A DNA stretch of 64,000 bases from Sphingomonas yunnanensis (GTDB lineage Bacteria; Pseudomonadota; Alphaproteobacteria; Sphingomonadales; Sphingomonadaceae), in assembly GCF_019898765.1 (NCBI RefSeq), contig NZ_JAIOKB010000001.1, positions 744,001-808,000 on the forward strand, given 5' to 3'. Below the pieces are notes generated by a model, which saw nothing but the letters and a program-made list of their open reading frames with translations, made no database searches and was not told the DNA's origin. Within the stretch, counting starts at the first letter, position 1. Every line of letters starts with the position of its first letter. The position numbers and the translations under genes are program-made. Shown piece by piece: positions 7,826 through 16,496 of the stretch.

Positions 7826-9004
7826 ATGAGCCCGTCTCCCGCCACCCCTTCCGTCCAGGGCAGCACGCCGTCGCCGCGCGTCGCCTTCTTCAGCGGCAAC
7901 TACAATTACGTCCGCGACGGTGCCAACCAGGCGCAGAACCTGCTGGTCGGCCACCTGCTCGACCGCGGCGCGGCGGTGCGCGTCTACTCGCCGACCACGC
8001 CCACCCCGGCGTTCGAGGCGCGCGGCACCGTGGTCGACGTGCCCGCGATCCCGATGCCGGGCGGCCGCGGCGAGTATAAGCTCGGGCGCGGCCTGCCCGC
8101 GCGCCCGCGCCGCGACCTGGAGGCGTTCGCGCCCAATATCGTCCATGTCTCCTCGCCCGAGTTCCTCGGCCATGCCGCGGTGACCTGGGCGCGGCGGCAC
8201 CGCATCCCGGTGGTGTCGGCGGTGCACACGCGCTTCGAGACCTATTTCGAATATTACGGGCTCGCCGCGGTGCAGCCCGCGATCAAATGGATCCTGCGCC
8301 GCTTCTACGACCGCGCCGATCGCGTGCTGGTGCCGACGCCGTCGATGGCGGAGGTGATCCGCGGGCTCGGCGTGACCACGCCGGTCTCGCTCTGGGGGCG
8401 CGGCGTCAACCATCGCCGTTTTCACCCGTCCGCGCGCGACCTGGCGTGGCGGCGCGCGCTGGGCATCGCCGACGACGAGCTGGCGATCGGCTTCCTCGGG
8501 CGGCTGGTGCTGGAGAAGGGGCTCGGCGTCTTCGCCGACGTGCTCGCGCGGCTCGATGTCATGGGGATCCGGCACCGCGTGCTGATCGTCGGCAAGGGCC
8601 CCGCGCGCGACTGGTTCGCCGAGCGCGTGCCCCAGGCCGCCTTCGCCGGCTTCCAGAGCGGCGACGACCTCGGCCGCGCGGTCGCGTCGATGGACCTGCT
8701 GTTCAACCCGAGCGTGACCGAGACCTGGGGCCAGGTGACGTCGGAGGCGATGGCCGCGGGCGTGCCGGTGGTGGCCGCGCGCGCGACCGGCGCGGTCGAC
8801 CTGCTCGATGACGGCGTCACCGGGCTGCTGGTGACGCCGCAGGACGTCGAGGGCTATGCCGCCGCGATCGCGACACTGGCGCGCGATCCGGCACGCCGCC
8901 ACGCGATGGGCGCGGCCGCGCACGAGCGCGCCAAGAGCTTCCGCTGGGACACCGCCAACGAGGCGGTGCTCGACGTATACCGCGAGCTGCTCGCGAGGCG
9001 GTGA
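7826..9004 (+). CDS. GT4 family glycosyltransferase
   Basis: A 392-aa retaining GT-B enzyme. The N-terminal domain starts RVAFFSGNYNYVRDGANQ, and SAVHTRFETYFEYYG follows. The C-terminal domain holds the donor-site pattern GFLGRLVLEKGL, LLFNPSVTETWGQVTSEAMA (the E-x7-E motif) and AARATGAVDLLDDG. The architecture resembles GDP-mannose-dependent alpha-mannosyltransferases (MgtA/PimB type), but donor and acceptor cannot be fixed from sequence. It stands alone: the antiporter upstream and the convergent DUF2218 gene downstream give no pathway context. A poor ribosome binding site precedes the ATG. Confidence 0.85.
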   Translation: MSPSPATPSVQGSTPSPRVAFFSGNYNYVRDGANQAQNLLVGHLLDRGAAVRVYSPTTPTPAFEARGTVVDVPAIPMPGGRGEYKLGRGLPARPRRDLEAFAPNIVHVSSPEFLGHAAVTWARRHRIPVVSAVHTRFETYFEYYGLAAVQPAIKWILRRFYDRADRVLVPTPSMAEVIRGLGVTTPVSLWGRGVNHRRFHPSARDLAWRRALGIADDELAIGFLGRLVLEKGLGVFADVLARLDVMGIRHRVLIVGKGPARDWFAERVPQAAFAGFQSGDDLGRAVASMDLLFNPSVTETWGQVTSEAMAAGVPVVAARATGAVDLLDDGVTGLLVTPQDVEGYAAAIATLARDPARRHAMGAAAHERAKSFRWDTANEAVLDVYRELLARR

Positions 9005-9057
9005 GGCGGTCCCGGGTGGTCGACTATCTTCGCGCGACGCCCTCCAAGCTGACTGCG

Positions 9058-9141
9058 CCCCGGCGAAGGCCGGGGCCCAGCTGGGAAGGCCGGAGTGAGA
9101 GCCACCAGCGTCCCCCGACTGGGCCCCGGCCTTTGCCGGGG
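9058..9141. repeat. Paired REP/BIME-like palindromes
   Basis: Two hairpins in opposite orientation: CCCCGGC-GAAG-GCCGGGG at 9058-9075 and CCCCGGC-CTTT-GCCGGGG at 9124-9141. Their flanks (gcgcCCCGG.. and ..gggCCCCGG) make the two copies mirror images, the layout of a bacterial interspersed mosaic element. It sits between the convergent glycosyltransferase and DUF2218 genes, where it can serve both transcripts as a 3' end. Confidence 0.75.
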
Positions 9142-9206
9142 TACAAGGCCATATCGGTGATAAGAACCGTCAGTGTCCCGTGACTAAGCTGGCTGTCGCC
9201 CCCGCC

Positions 9207-9497
9207 TCACCCCTCGCGCCAGTCGAAAGTGAGCGGCGCCTCGCGGAAGGCGAAACGGTCGAGATGGCTCGACACCACCTCGCGCATCCGCGCCACGTCC
9301 TCGCCCTCGGGCACGGTGAGCAGCACGTCGAGCGTCTCGCTGTCGGCGCGCATCGCCAGGCGCGCGCCGCTGGGAAAGTCGATCTCGCCCTCCTCCTCGG
9401 AGTATCGCACCGTCATCTTGTGGCTCCAGTGTTTGGCGAGCTGCTGGAGATAGCGGCTGGCCGAGTGCGTCGGCACGCGCGCGACCGAGACGCTCAT
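9207..9497 (-). CDS. DUF2218 domain protein
   Basis: A 96-aa cytosolic protein starting MSVSVARVPTHSASRYLQQL, with KHWSHKM and GARLAMRADSETLDVLL, the standard DUF2218 pattern. Its ATG overlaps the stop of the PadR gene (ATGA at 9494-9497), so it is translated with the regulator. DUF2218 proteins are often found next to or fused with siderophore-interacting flavin reductases, which suggests a role in iron or nickel homeostasis. That is inference from family context; no such reductase is in this window. Confidence 0.85.
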   Translation of the reverse strand: MSVSVARVPTHSASRYLQQLAKHWSHKMTVRYSEEEGEIDFPSGARLAMRADSETLDVLLTVPEGEDVARMREVVSSHLDRFAFREAPLTFDWREG

Positions 9498-10102
9498 TTC
9501 CGCCGCTCGATCGTCTGCGCCAGCGCGTCGATCAGCGCGGCGACCTGGAACATCTCCTCCTCGTCGGCCGCGCCGTGCAGCCGGTTCTGCACCGCGTGGC
9601 GCAGGTTGTGGAGCGCGCGCCGCACCGGGGCGTGGTCGCCACGGGAGCGCTCGGCGCCGAGCCCGGCGAGCCGCTCGAGCAGCGTCGCCACCTCCGCCGC
9701 CTTCTCGGCGAGATGGGCACGCCCCCCGTCGGTCGCGGCGAAGCGCTTGCGCGCGCCCTCGCTCGCCTGCTCCTCGATCTGCTCCATCTCGGCCAGCATC
9801 GACAGCGCGGGATAGACCACGCCCGGGCTGGGCGCATAGGCGCCGCCGGTGAGGTCCTCGATCGCCTTGATCAGCTCGTAGCCGTGGCGCGGCTCGTCCG
9901 CGATCAGCTTGAGCAGCACCAGCCGCAGCTCGGCGCCGTCGAACATCCGCCGACGCCCGCCGCCCCCGCGTGCCGCCTCGTCCCAGCGCGTCGCGAACTC
10001 CGCCGCGACCCGCTCCCAGCCGCCGCCGCGACCGCCGCGCGGCCCGCAGCCGCGCCCCATGCCGCCGTGGCGGCCGTGTCCATCCATATGTCCGAACATC
10101 AT
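9494..10102 (-). CDS. YqjI-like PadR family transcriptional regulator
   Basis: The 202-aa protein has a winged-helix PadR domain: LRLVLLKLIADEPRHGYELI, then KAIEDLTGGAYAPSPGVVYP. This matches E. coli YqjI, a nickel/iron-responsive repressor. Like YqjI it carries an N-terminal extension rich in Gly, His, Met and one Cys (GHMDGHGRHGGMGRGCGPR), which could bind metal. The C-terminal helices would dimerise. Starts at 10102 and 10099 are adjacent; the AAGGAG in the 5' leader fits the second better (6 bases). It likely autoregulates through the ATATATCG sites just upstream. Confidence 0.87.
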   Translation of the reverse strand: MMFGHMDGHGRHGGMGRGCGPRGGRGGGWERVAAEFATRWDEAARGGGGRRRMFDGAELRLVLLKLIADEPRHGYELIKAIEDLTGGAYAPSPGVVYPALSMLAEMEQIEEQASEGARKRFAATDGGRAHLAEKAAEVATLLERLAGLGAERSRGDHAPVRRALHNLRHAVQNRLHGAADEEEMFQVAALIDALAQTIERRK

Positions 10103-10126
10103 CGACTCCTTTCTACGATGCGCTCA

Positions 10127-10172
10127 AGATATATCGTTCGCCACTCCCGTCAAGATGTCCTGCGATATATCG
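10127..10172. promoter_or_regulatory. Putative PadR/YqjI operator, two ATATATCG sites
   Basis: The perfect palindrome CGATATATCG lies at 10163-10172 and a near copy AGATATATCG at 10127-10136, 36 bases apart. Each lies within tcaagat-type flanks (TCAAGAT at 10124 and 10150). Both sit between the divergent padR and rarA genes, in otherwise GC-rich sequence. TATA-centred inverted repeats are the known target type of YqjI-like PadR proteins, so autoregulation is inferred. Confidence 0.65.
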
Positions 10173-10219
10173 TAAGAAGGCGAGATGGCGTTCTTGCCGC
10201 ATATGCCTACATCGGCGCG

Positions 10220-11542
10220 ATGGCCGACCTGTTCGCCGGGCTCGACCCGGCCGCTCCTCCCGAACCACCCGCGACCGCCGACGCGCCGCTCGCCGACCGG
10301 CTGCGCCCGCGCGCGCTCGCCGAGGTCGTCGGGCAGGACCATCTCACCGGTGCCGAGGGCGCGATCGGGCGGATGGTCGCGGCGGGACGGCTCTCGTCGA
10401 TGATCCTGTGGGGGCCGCCCGGCACCGGCAAGACCACGATCGCGCGGCTGCTCGCCCAGGCAGTGGGGCTGCGCTTCGTCGCGATCTCGGCGGTCTTCTC
10501 CGGCGTCGCCGACCTCAAGAAGGCCTTCGCCGAGGCGCGCGACCATGCCCGGCTGGGCAAGCGCACCTTGCTCTTCGTCGACGAGATCCACCGCTTCAAC
10601 CGCGCGCAGCAGGACGGCTTCCTGCCCTATGTCGAGGACGGCACCGTGACGCTGGTCGGCGCCACCACCGAGAACCCGTCGTTCGAGCTCAACGCCGCGC
10701 TGCTCAGCCGCGCGCAGGTGCTGATCCTCCACCGGCTGGACCGCGCCGCGCTCGAGCAACTGATCGCGCGCGCCGAGACCGAGGTCGGCCGCCCCCTCCC
10801 GCTCGACGGGGCCGCGCGCGACGCGCTGGTGGCGAGCGCCGACGGCGACGGGCGCTTCCTGCTCAACCAGGTGGAGACGCTCTTCTCGGTCGCCCTGCCC
10901 ACCCCGCTCGACCCCGCCGGCCTGTCGAGCTTCCTCCAGCGCCGCGTGGCGGTCTACGACAAGGACCGGGAGGGGCATTACAACCTCATCAGCGCGCTGC
11001 ATAAGGCGATTCGCGGCTCGGACCCGCAGGCCGCGCTCTACTACCTCGCGCGGATGCTCACCGCGGGCGAGGAGCCGCTCTACCTGCTGCGCCGGCTGAC
11101 CCGCGCTGCTGTCGAGGATATCGGGCTGGCCGACCCGCAGGCGCTGGCGCAATGCCTCGCCGCCAAGGAGGCCTATGACTTTCTCGGGTCACCCGAGGGC
11201 GAACTGGCGATCGCGCAGGCCTGCGTCTATCTCGCCACCGCGCCGAAATCGAACGCGGTCTATGCCGCGCAGAAGGCGGCGTGGAAGACGGCGCGCGAGA
11301 CCGGCTCGCTGATGCCCCCCGCCAACATCCTCAACGCGCCGACCAAGCTGATGAAGCAGATCGGCTATGGCGCGAACTACGAATATGACCACGACAGCGA
11401 GGGCGGGTTCTCGGGCGCGAACTACTGGCCCGACGAGCTGCCGCCGCAGCGCTTCTACGCGCCGACCGACCGCGGCTATGAGAAGCGCGTTGCCGAGCGG
11501 CTCGCCTGGTGGGATGAGCGGCGGCATGCGCACCGCGACTAA
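10220..11542 (+). CDS. rarA: Replication-associated recombination protein A (RarA/MgsA AAA+ ATPase)
   Basis: A 440-aa AAA+ ATPase of the clamp-loader clade acting at stalled replication forks. Motifs in order: LADRLRPRALAEVVGQDHL, Walker A GPPGTGKTTIARLLA, Walker B LLFVDEIHRFNRAQQD, sensor 1 GATTENPSFELNAALLSR, then the family C-terminal part with HYNLISALHKAIRGSDPQAA, EDIGLADP and a final NYEYDHD segment. Full length for the family. The start at 10220 (MADLFAGLDP) is chosen over a frame extending into the upstream operator region. Its 3' end overlaps the next gene by 17 bases. Confidence 0.95.
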   Translation: MADLFAGLDPAAPPEPPATADAPLADRLRPRALAEVVGQDHLTGAEGAIGRMVAAGRLSSMILWGPPGTGKTTIARLLAQAVGLRFVAISAVFSGVADLKKAFAEARDHARLGKRTLLFVDEIHRFNRAQQDGFLPYVEDGTVTLVGATTENPSFELNAALLSRAQVLILHRLDRAALEQLIARAETEVGRPLPLDGAARDALVASADGDGRFLLNQVETLFSVALPTPLDPAGLSSFLQRRVAVYDKDREGHYNLISALHKAIRGSDPQAALYYLARMLTAGEEPLYLLRRLTRAAVEDIGLADPQALAQCLAAKEAYDFLGSPEGELAIAQACVYLATAPKSNAVYAAQKAAWKTARETGSLMPPANILNAPTKLMKQIGYGANYEYDHDSEGGFSGANYWPDELPPQRFYAPTDRGYEKRVAERLAWWDERRHAHRD

Positions 11543-12887
11543 GCTCCTCCCCTTCGCCCTGCTCGCCCTCCCTGCCACGGCGCAGTCGCCGCAGTCGGTG
11601 CGCTACGACGACCATCAGCGCTACGCGCGCGCGATCGCGGCGGGGTACAAGGCCTATAACCTGTGCGACGGGCTGTTCACCGCGGGACGCAGCGAGCGCC
11701 AGGTCGAGGCGCTGGAGCTGCGCGGCATCTATCCGGAATATGATGCGATCGTGCCAACGCTGGCGGCGCGGGTCGACCGACCCGGGCGGACGGTGAGCGT
11801 CGCCTTCGATCCCGCCCAGCCGCCGCGCCACGTCAGCTGGGCGGCGGGCGCTGGCTGCACGCTCGCGCCGATCGCTGCCGAGGCGATCGCGCGCGCACCC
11901 GCCGCCGGCCGGTCGCCTGCGCCCGGTCCCGACCCGCGGCGCTGGCCGCTCGGCGACGCCGGCATCGCCCCCCGCCCCGCCCCCGCGCTGGCCGGCGCGG
12001 TGGCGCGCGCGTTCGACGGCGCCTACGGGCGCGGCACCGAGACGCTGGGCGTCGTCGTGCTGCGCGACGGCCAGGTCATCGCCGAGCGCTACCGCGACGG
12101 CTTCGGCCCCTATGTCCCCAATCGTACCTGGTCGGTGGCGAAGAGCATCACGGGTACGTTGGTCGGGATGAGCGGCATCGACCCGCGGCGCCCCGCGACC
12201 GTGCCGGAGTGGCGCCGCGCCGGCGACCCGCGCGCGCGGATCACGCTCGACCAGCTGCTGCGGATGAGCTCGGGGCTGCACAGCGACACCGCCGGCAACC
12301 GCACCGACGCGCTCTATTTCGGCGGCACCGCGGTGACCGAGCAGGCCACCGGCTGGCCGCTGTCCTCGCGCCCGGGCACGCATTTCCGCTACGCCAACAA
12401 CGATATCCTGCTCGCGGTGCGGGCGCTGCGCGCGTCGCTCGGCGAGGCACGCTATCGCGCGCTGCCGGGGCGGCTGCTCGGGCCGCTCGGCATGCGACAC
12501 ACGGTGGTCGAGAGCGACTGGCAGGGCAATTACCTGCTCTCCAGTGCGGTGTGGACCACCGCGCGCGACCTCGCCCGGCTCGGCCAGTTCTGGCTGCAGG
12601 ACGGCGTGTGGCAGGGGCGGCGCCTGCTGCCCGCCGGCTGGATGCGCTACATGACGACACCGCGCCTGCCCCAGCCCGAGCGCGACGAGGGCTATGGCGC
12701 CTCGATCTGGCTGTTCGGCCCGCGTCAGGGGCTGCCCACGGGCAGTTACTCGGCGCAGGGCAATCGCGGTCAATATGTCATGGTGGTGCCGTCCGAGCGA
12801 CTGGTGGTGGTCCGCCGCGGCGAGGACCCGACCGGCGCGCGCTTCGACGTCGCGCGCTTCACCGCGGACGTGATCGCGGCGCGGTGA
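11526..12887 (+). CDS. Exported serine hydrolase, beta-lactamase/class C-like
   Basis: A 453-aa protein with a signal peptide (MRTATKLLPFALLALPATAQ). The catalytic S-x-x-K is SVAK at residues 203-206 in RTWSVAKSITGTL, and a Y-x-N (RYANND) follows. These mark the beta-lactamase/D-aminopeptidase/esterase superfamily (Pfam Beta-lactamase). About 120 residues precede the catalytic domain and contain two cysteines. The substrate is unknown; many relatives are esterases or peptidases rather than true beta-lactamases. The start lies inside the end of rarA, and its stop overlaps the GTG of the next gene. Confidence 0.88.
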   Translation: MRTATKLLPFALLALPATAQSPQSVRYDDHQRYARAIAAGYKAYNLCDGLFTAGRSERQVEALELRGIYPEYDAIVPTLAARVDRPGRTVSVAFDPAQPPRHVSWAAGAGCTLAPIAAEAIARAPAAGRSPAPGPDPRRWPLGDAGIAPRPAPALAGAVARAFDGAYGRGTETLGVVVLRDGQVIAERYRDGFGPYVPNRTWSVAKSITGTLVGMSGIDPRRPATVPEWRRAGDPRARITLDQLLRMSSGLHSDTAGNRTDALYFGGTAVTEQATGWPLSSRPGTHFRYANNDILLAVRALRASLGEARYRALPGRLLGPLGMRHTVVESDWQGNYLLSSAVWTTARDLARLGQFWLQDGVWQGRRLLPAGWMRYMTTPRLPQPERDEGYGASIWLFGPRQGLPTGSYSAQGNRGQYVMVVPSERLVVVRRGEDPTGARFDVARFTADVIAAR

Positions 12888-13747
12888 GCGCGCCGCCGCC
12901 CGGCCGCTTCACCGAGTTCACCGCGATCGACTGGTCGGGCGCGCGCGGGCGCCGCCATCGCGGCATCGCGGTGGCGCGCTGCGGCCCCGGCGGCGACGCG
13001 CCCGTGCTCGTCGCGCCCTCGGGTCGCGACTGGTCGCGCGAGGAGGTGCTCGACTGGCTCGTCGCGCGCCGCGACCGCGCCATGCTGGTGGGCTTCGACT
13101 TCAGCTTCTCCGCGCCTTTCGTCGCGCGCGGCGCGCATCTGCCCGGCGAGACCGAGACGCGCGACGCGCGCGCGCTGTGGCGCTACGTCGACGCCGCCAG
13201 CGCGGACGAGGACCTCGGCGCCGCCTCCTTCCTCGAGGCGCGACGGGGGCGCCATTTCTATCTCGGCGCTGCCGATGGCCCCAAGCGCGACTTCCTCCAC
13301 TGGCGCGCCTGTGAGATGGCGCATGACGGCAGCACCAAGCCGTCCACCGTCTATGACGCCATCGGGGCGGCCCAGGTCGCCAAGGCGAGCTTCGCCGGCA
13401 TGCGGCTGCTGCACCACCTCGACGGCCGTGTCGCGATATGGCCGTTCGACGCCGTTCCGCCGGCGGGCGCGTTGGTGGTGGAGATCTACACCGCGATCGC
13501 CGCGCGCGCCGCGGGGCTGCGCAAGGGCCGAAGCAAGCTGCGCGACGCGGCCGCGCTCGACGCCGCGCTGGCGGTGCTCGGCAGCGCCGCGCACGCGCCG
13601 CTGAAGCGCTACGACGACCATGCCACCGACGCGATCCTCGCCGCCGCCTGGTTGCGCGCGCGGGTCGACGACGTCGCGCTGTGGCGTCCGCGGGCGCTCA
13701 CCGCGGCGGTGGCGCGGACGGAGGGCTGGACCTTCGGCGTCGACTGA
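12884..13747 (+). CDS. DUF429-like protein (predicted RNase H-fold nuclease)
   Basis: A 287-aa soluble protein. It starts with GTG overlapping the hydrolase stop (GTGA), giving FTAIDWSGARGRRHRGIAVA: a beta-strand with an acidic residue near the N-terminus. Later come LVGFDFSFSAPF, LVVEIYTAIAARAAG and DDHATDAILAAAWLRA. Conserved acidic residues at strand ends (ID, FDF, EIY, DDHATD) fit the RNase H-like DUF429 family. No partner clarifies its role; coupling to the serine hydrolase is the only context. The family is assigned by pattern and the nuclease function is a prediction. Confidence 0.6.
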   Translation: MSAPPPGRFTEFTAIDWSGARGRRHRGIAVARCGPGGDAPVLVAPSGRDWSREEVLDWLVARRDRAMLVGFDFSFSAPFVARGAHLPGETETRDARALWRYVDAASADEDLGAASFLEARRGRHFYLGAADGPKRDFLHWRACEMAHDGSTKPSTVYDAIGAAQVAKASFAGMRLLHHLDGRVAIWPFDAVPPAGALVVEIYTAIAARAAGLRKGRSKLRDAAALDAALAVLGSAAHAPLKRYDDHATDAILAAAWLRARVDDVALWRPRALTAAVARTEGWTFGVD

Positions 13748-13764
13748 AGCATGAGGGGCGCCGC

Positions 13765-13840
13765 GCCGGTTTAGCTCAGCTGGTAGAGCAGCGGTTTTGT
13801 AAACCGAAGGTCGCGGGTTCGATCCCTGCAACCGGCACCA
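13765..13840 (+). tRNA. tRNA-Thr (TGT anticodon)
   Basis: Cloverleaf with acceptor GCCGGTT/AACCGGC, D arm GCTCAGCTGGTAGAGC, anticodon loop TTTGTAA with TGT, T arm GCGGGTTCGATCCCTGC, discriminator A and encoded CCA (13838-13840). It reads ACA threonine codons. Confidence 0.96.
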
Positions 13841-14492
13841 CGCCTCTTTCCCCTCGTATCCGTCGTGACGCTGTTCGGGGTCACAAGTCCGGGAGCTGAC
13901 CGCGAGTTCGCGGTCCTAGCCGCGCGCGTCCCCACGCCATCGACAGCGATGCTCGAGGCGGTGGTTGGGGGTTCAGTCCGCGACGGCCCGGGGGTACCCG
14001 ACAATGACGGATCTCGCGTGCCGCCGAGCGGCGCCGCGCGACGGCGTACAAGCTCAGCGACGCCCTCGGCCTCTATCTCTACCTGCTGCCGAGATCGCCG
14101 ATGATCTCCAAACTGAGCGGGCGCTCGATATTGTCGTCCTCGGCCAGACTGAGCGGCCTGAGCCGCGCGTGTCGATCGAGCCGCAGGCGCGCCAACTGCT
14201 GGATCGCCGAGGCGCGACCCCGTCGTCGCCAGCATATCCATCAGCGCCGGCCGTTCCGCCTGGGCGGCGATGGTGAAGAGCGCCGCCACGCGCGGCAGAC
14301 GACGAGCGAGGCACGGGACAAGGCTGCCCGGCGAGCGCCTGTGGCATGTGGGCAGCGAGGGAGAGCAGCCCGCATCGACGATCGCTTCGACCAAAGTTGT
14401 AGGAACATCCGTGGAAGTCAGACTCGCTTAAATGATTTGGGTTACCCGGCCCCATGAACCCAGGACAGGGATCTTGGCGGTTCGGGGGGCAT
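13841..14492. other. Gap with possible decayed coding sequence
   Basis: About 650 bases without an intact gene. On the minus strand between roughly 14100 and 14300, sensible protein-like segments appear in two different frames: FTIAAQAERPALMDMLATTG, then LRPLSLAEDDNIERPLSLEI ending at a stop near 14098. This is what a gene broken by a frameshift would look like, but I do not recognise the family. The last 60 bases (around 14425-14450) are less GC-rich and probably hold the promoter of the Tad-like operon. Confidence 0.35.
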
Positions 14493-16496
14493 ATGCCGCG
14501 GTTTCTGATTGAATTGACGAGTCGTCTCGCCCGCAGCCAACGCGGGAACGTGATGATCCTGTCGGCGCTCAGCATCATGCTGCTGCTAGGCATGGGTGGC
14601 GGTGCGCTGGATCTCAGCCGGATCTACCTGGTCAAGACCAGGATGCAGCAAGGGTGCGACGCGGGCGTTCTCGCGTTCCGAAAGTCGATGCAGGGCACCA
14701 ACGTCACGCCGACGACCTACTCGACCGCCCTCGCCTATTTCAACGCGAACTTCTCGCCGGGCCGCTATGGTTCGGAGAACACCCTTTTCCCGGCGCCGAC
14801 CGTCGACAGCAACGTCGTGGTCCACGGGACGGCGTCGACCTCGGTGCCGATGTCGCTGATGCGGATCTTCGGCTTCCGCCAGATCGCGCTCAGCGCCAAG
14901 TGCGACGCGCAGCTCCAGCTGCCGAACACCGACGTCATGTTCGTGCTGGACACGACCGGGTCGATGACCCTGACGAATTCGGGCGACTCCACCAACCGCA
15001 TCATCGCCCTGCGCAGCGCCGTGCTCAACTTCTACAACACGCTGGAACAGGCGAAGATCGCGGGCACGCAGGTGCGCTATGGCTTCGTGCCCTATTCGAA
15101 CACCGTCAACGTCGGCATGCTGCTGAAGCGCGACTGGATGGTGGACGACTGGACCTACCAGTCGCGGCAGTTCGACCGTCAGGAGCAGGTGGAAACGGGC
15201 AAGCAGGGCGCGACCACCAGCAGTAATACGGGCTGGTTGCCTGCCGCTCCATTGACGACGACGACGAGCTATGGCGACCCGGAGAATTGCCTCGCGCCGG
15301 CAAATACTGACAAGTCGACGAACACGCGCAATGATGGCTGGACGCCCGATGCCAATGCCGTGCCGCGCTCGCTCACCAGTTATCGGACCTATGGCGGCGA
15401 CACTTACTCCGCGACCACCAATAGTAACGGCGAGTGCGTGATCACGAAACGGCACTATGACACTACCGACCAGAAATACACAGAGACGGTCAGCGACAAT
15501 CCGAACAAGGGGCAGCCGATCTACTCGACCAGGAATTATTTCTGGTACCGGCCAGTCAGCTACTCCGTCGCCGCGTTCAAAGGCACGGCGGCCAGCGGCC
15601 TCATGGCCGGGGCCAACAACGTCGCCATGGCCAACGTCAATGCGCCGTCGGGCTCGAATACCACGGGGAGCGACCAGAAGGTCTCCTGGACGGCGTCGAA
15701 CGCCTGCATCGAGGAGCGCAAGACACTGCGCGCCAACGAGGCGGGTACGGCCTGGGACATGGACGTCGACGCGGTGCCGACCCCCGGGAACCCGGACACG
15801 CAATGGCGTCCGGTGCTGCCGGCGCTCGTGTTCGCCAGGCAGGTCTCGAACCTTAACGCAAGTGCACCATCCGGCTGGAACACCGCGGCCGTCAACACGA
15901 CCAGCGGCTATCCACAGCTCTCCGGCTCCAGCTACATCAACAACCGAGCCGCATGCCCAAGTGCCGCCCGCAAGCTGCAGAGCAAGGAGGCCGGCCTCAC
16001 GGCGGCAGCCGTGAAGACCTACCTCGATGCACTCGTCACGCGCGGGCAGACCTATCATGACATCGGCTTCCTCTGGGGCCTGCGCCTCATCTCGAAGGAA
16101 GGGCTGTTCGCGGGCGAGAACAGCTCGGCGCCCGACGGCAGCTCGATCGCGCGCAACATCATCTTCATGACCGACGGCGACACCGAGACGCGCATCCAGG
16201 ACTATGACGCCTACGGCCTCTCCGCGCTGGATCGTCGCCGCACCGACACGGGCTCGCTCCCCACCAACGCCCAGCAGGACACGATCGTCGAGGACCGGCT
16301 GCAGCGCTACTGCTCGGTCGCGAAGAACCAGAAGGGGATCACCGTGTGGGTCATCGCCTTCGGCACGACCTTGACCCCGCTGCTGCGCGACTGTGCCTCG
16401 CAGGGGCGCGCCTTCCAGGCGAACAACAGCCAGCAGCTCAACGAGACCTTCGCCGAGATCGCGTCCAAGATCGCGCAGCTGAGGCTCACGCGATGA
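14493..16496 (+). CDS. TadG-like pseudopilus/Flp assembly protein with vWA domain
   Basis: A 667-aa protein with the TadE/TadG N-terminus SQRGNVMILSALSIMLLLGM: a short basic leader and one transmembrane helix. A von Willebrand A domain follows with MIDAS motif DTTGSM at residues 153-158 and a second conserved stretch FMTDGDTETR near the C-terminus. A long Ser/Thr/Asn-rich insertion (about residues 220-440) separates the two. Such proteins sit in the inner membrane facing the periplasm and belong to Tad (Flp) systems. Start 14493 is favoured by the GGGGGG leader; 14454 is an alternative. It overlaps the next gene by ATGA. No other tad genes are visible. Confidence 0.85.
   Translation: MPRFLIELTSRLARSQRGNVMILSALSIMLLLGMGGGALDLSRIYLVKTRMQQGCDAGVLAFRKSMQGTNVTPTTYSTALAYFNANFSPGRYGSENTLFPAPTVDSNVVVHGTASTSVPMSLMRIFGFRQIALSAKCDAQLQLPNTDVMFVLDTTGSMTLTNSGDSTNRIIALRSAVLNFYNTLEQAKIAGTQVRYGFVPYSNTVNVGMLLKRDWMVDDWTYQSRQFDRQEQVETGKQGATTSSNTGWLPAAPLTTTTSYGDPENCLAPANTDKSTNTRNDGWTPDANAVPRSLTSYRTYGGDTYSATTNSNGECVITKRHYDTTDQKYTETVSDNPNKGQPIYSTRNYFWYRPVSYSVAAFKGTAASGLMAGANNVAMANVNAPSGSNTTGSDQKVSWTASNACIEERKTLRANEAGTAWDMDVDAVPTPGNPDTQWRPVLPALVFARQVSNLNASAPSGWNTAAVNTTSGYPQLSGSSYINNRAACPSAARKLQSKEAGLTAAAVKTYLDALVTRGQTYHDIGFLWGLRLISKEGLFAGENSSAPDGSSIARNIIFMTDGDTETRIQDYDAYGLSALDRRRTDTGSLPTNAQQDTIVEDRLQRYCSVAKNQKGITVWVIAFGTTLTPLLRDCASQGRAFQANNSQQLNETFAEIASKIAQLRLTR

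Noticed and set aside
11526..12887. Annotating the serine hydrolase as an antibiotic-resistance class C beta-lactamase.
   Set aside because: Only the generic S-x-x-K and Y-x-N are visible, and the long N-terminal part is unlike AmpC enzymes.
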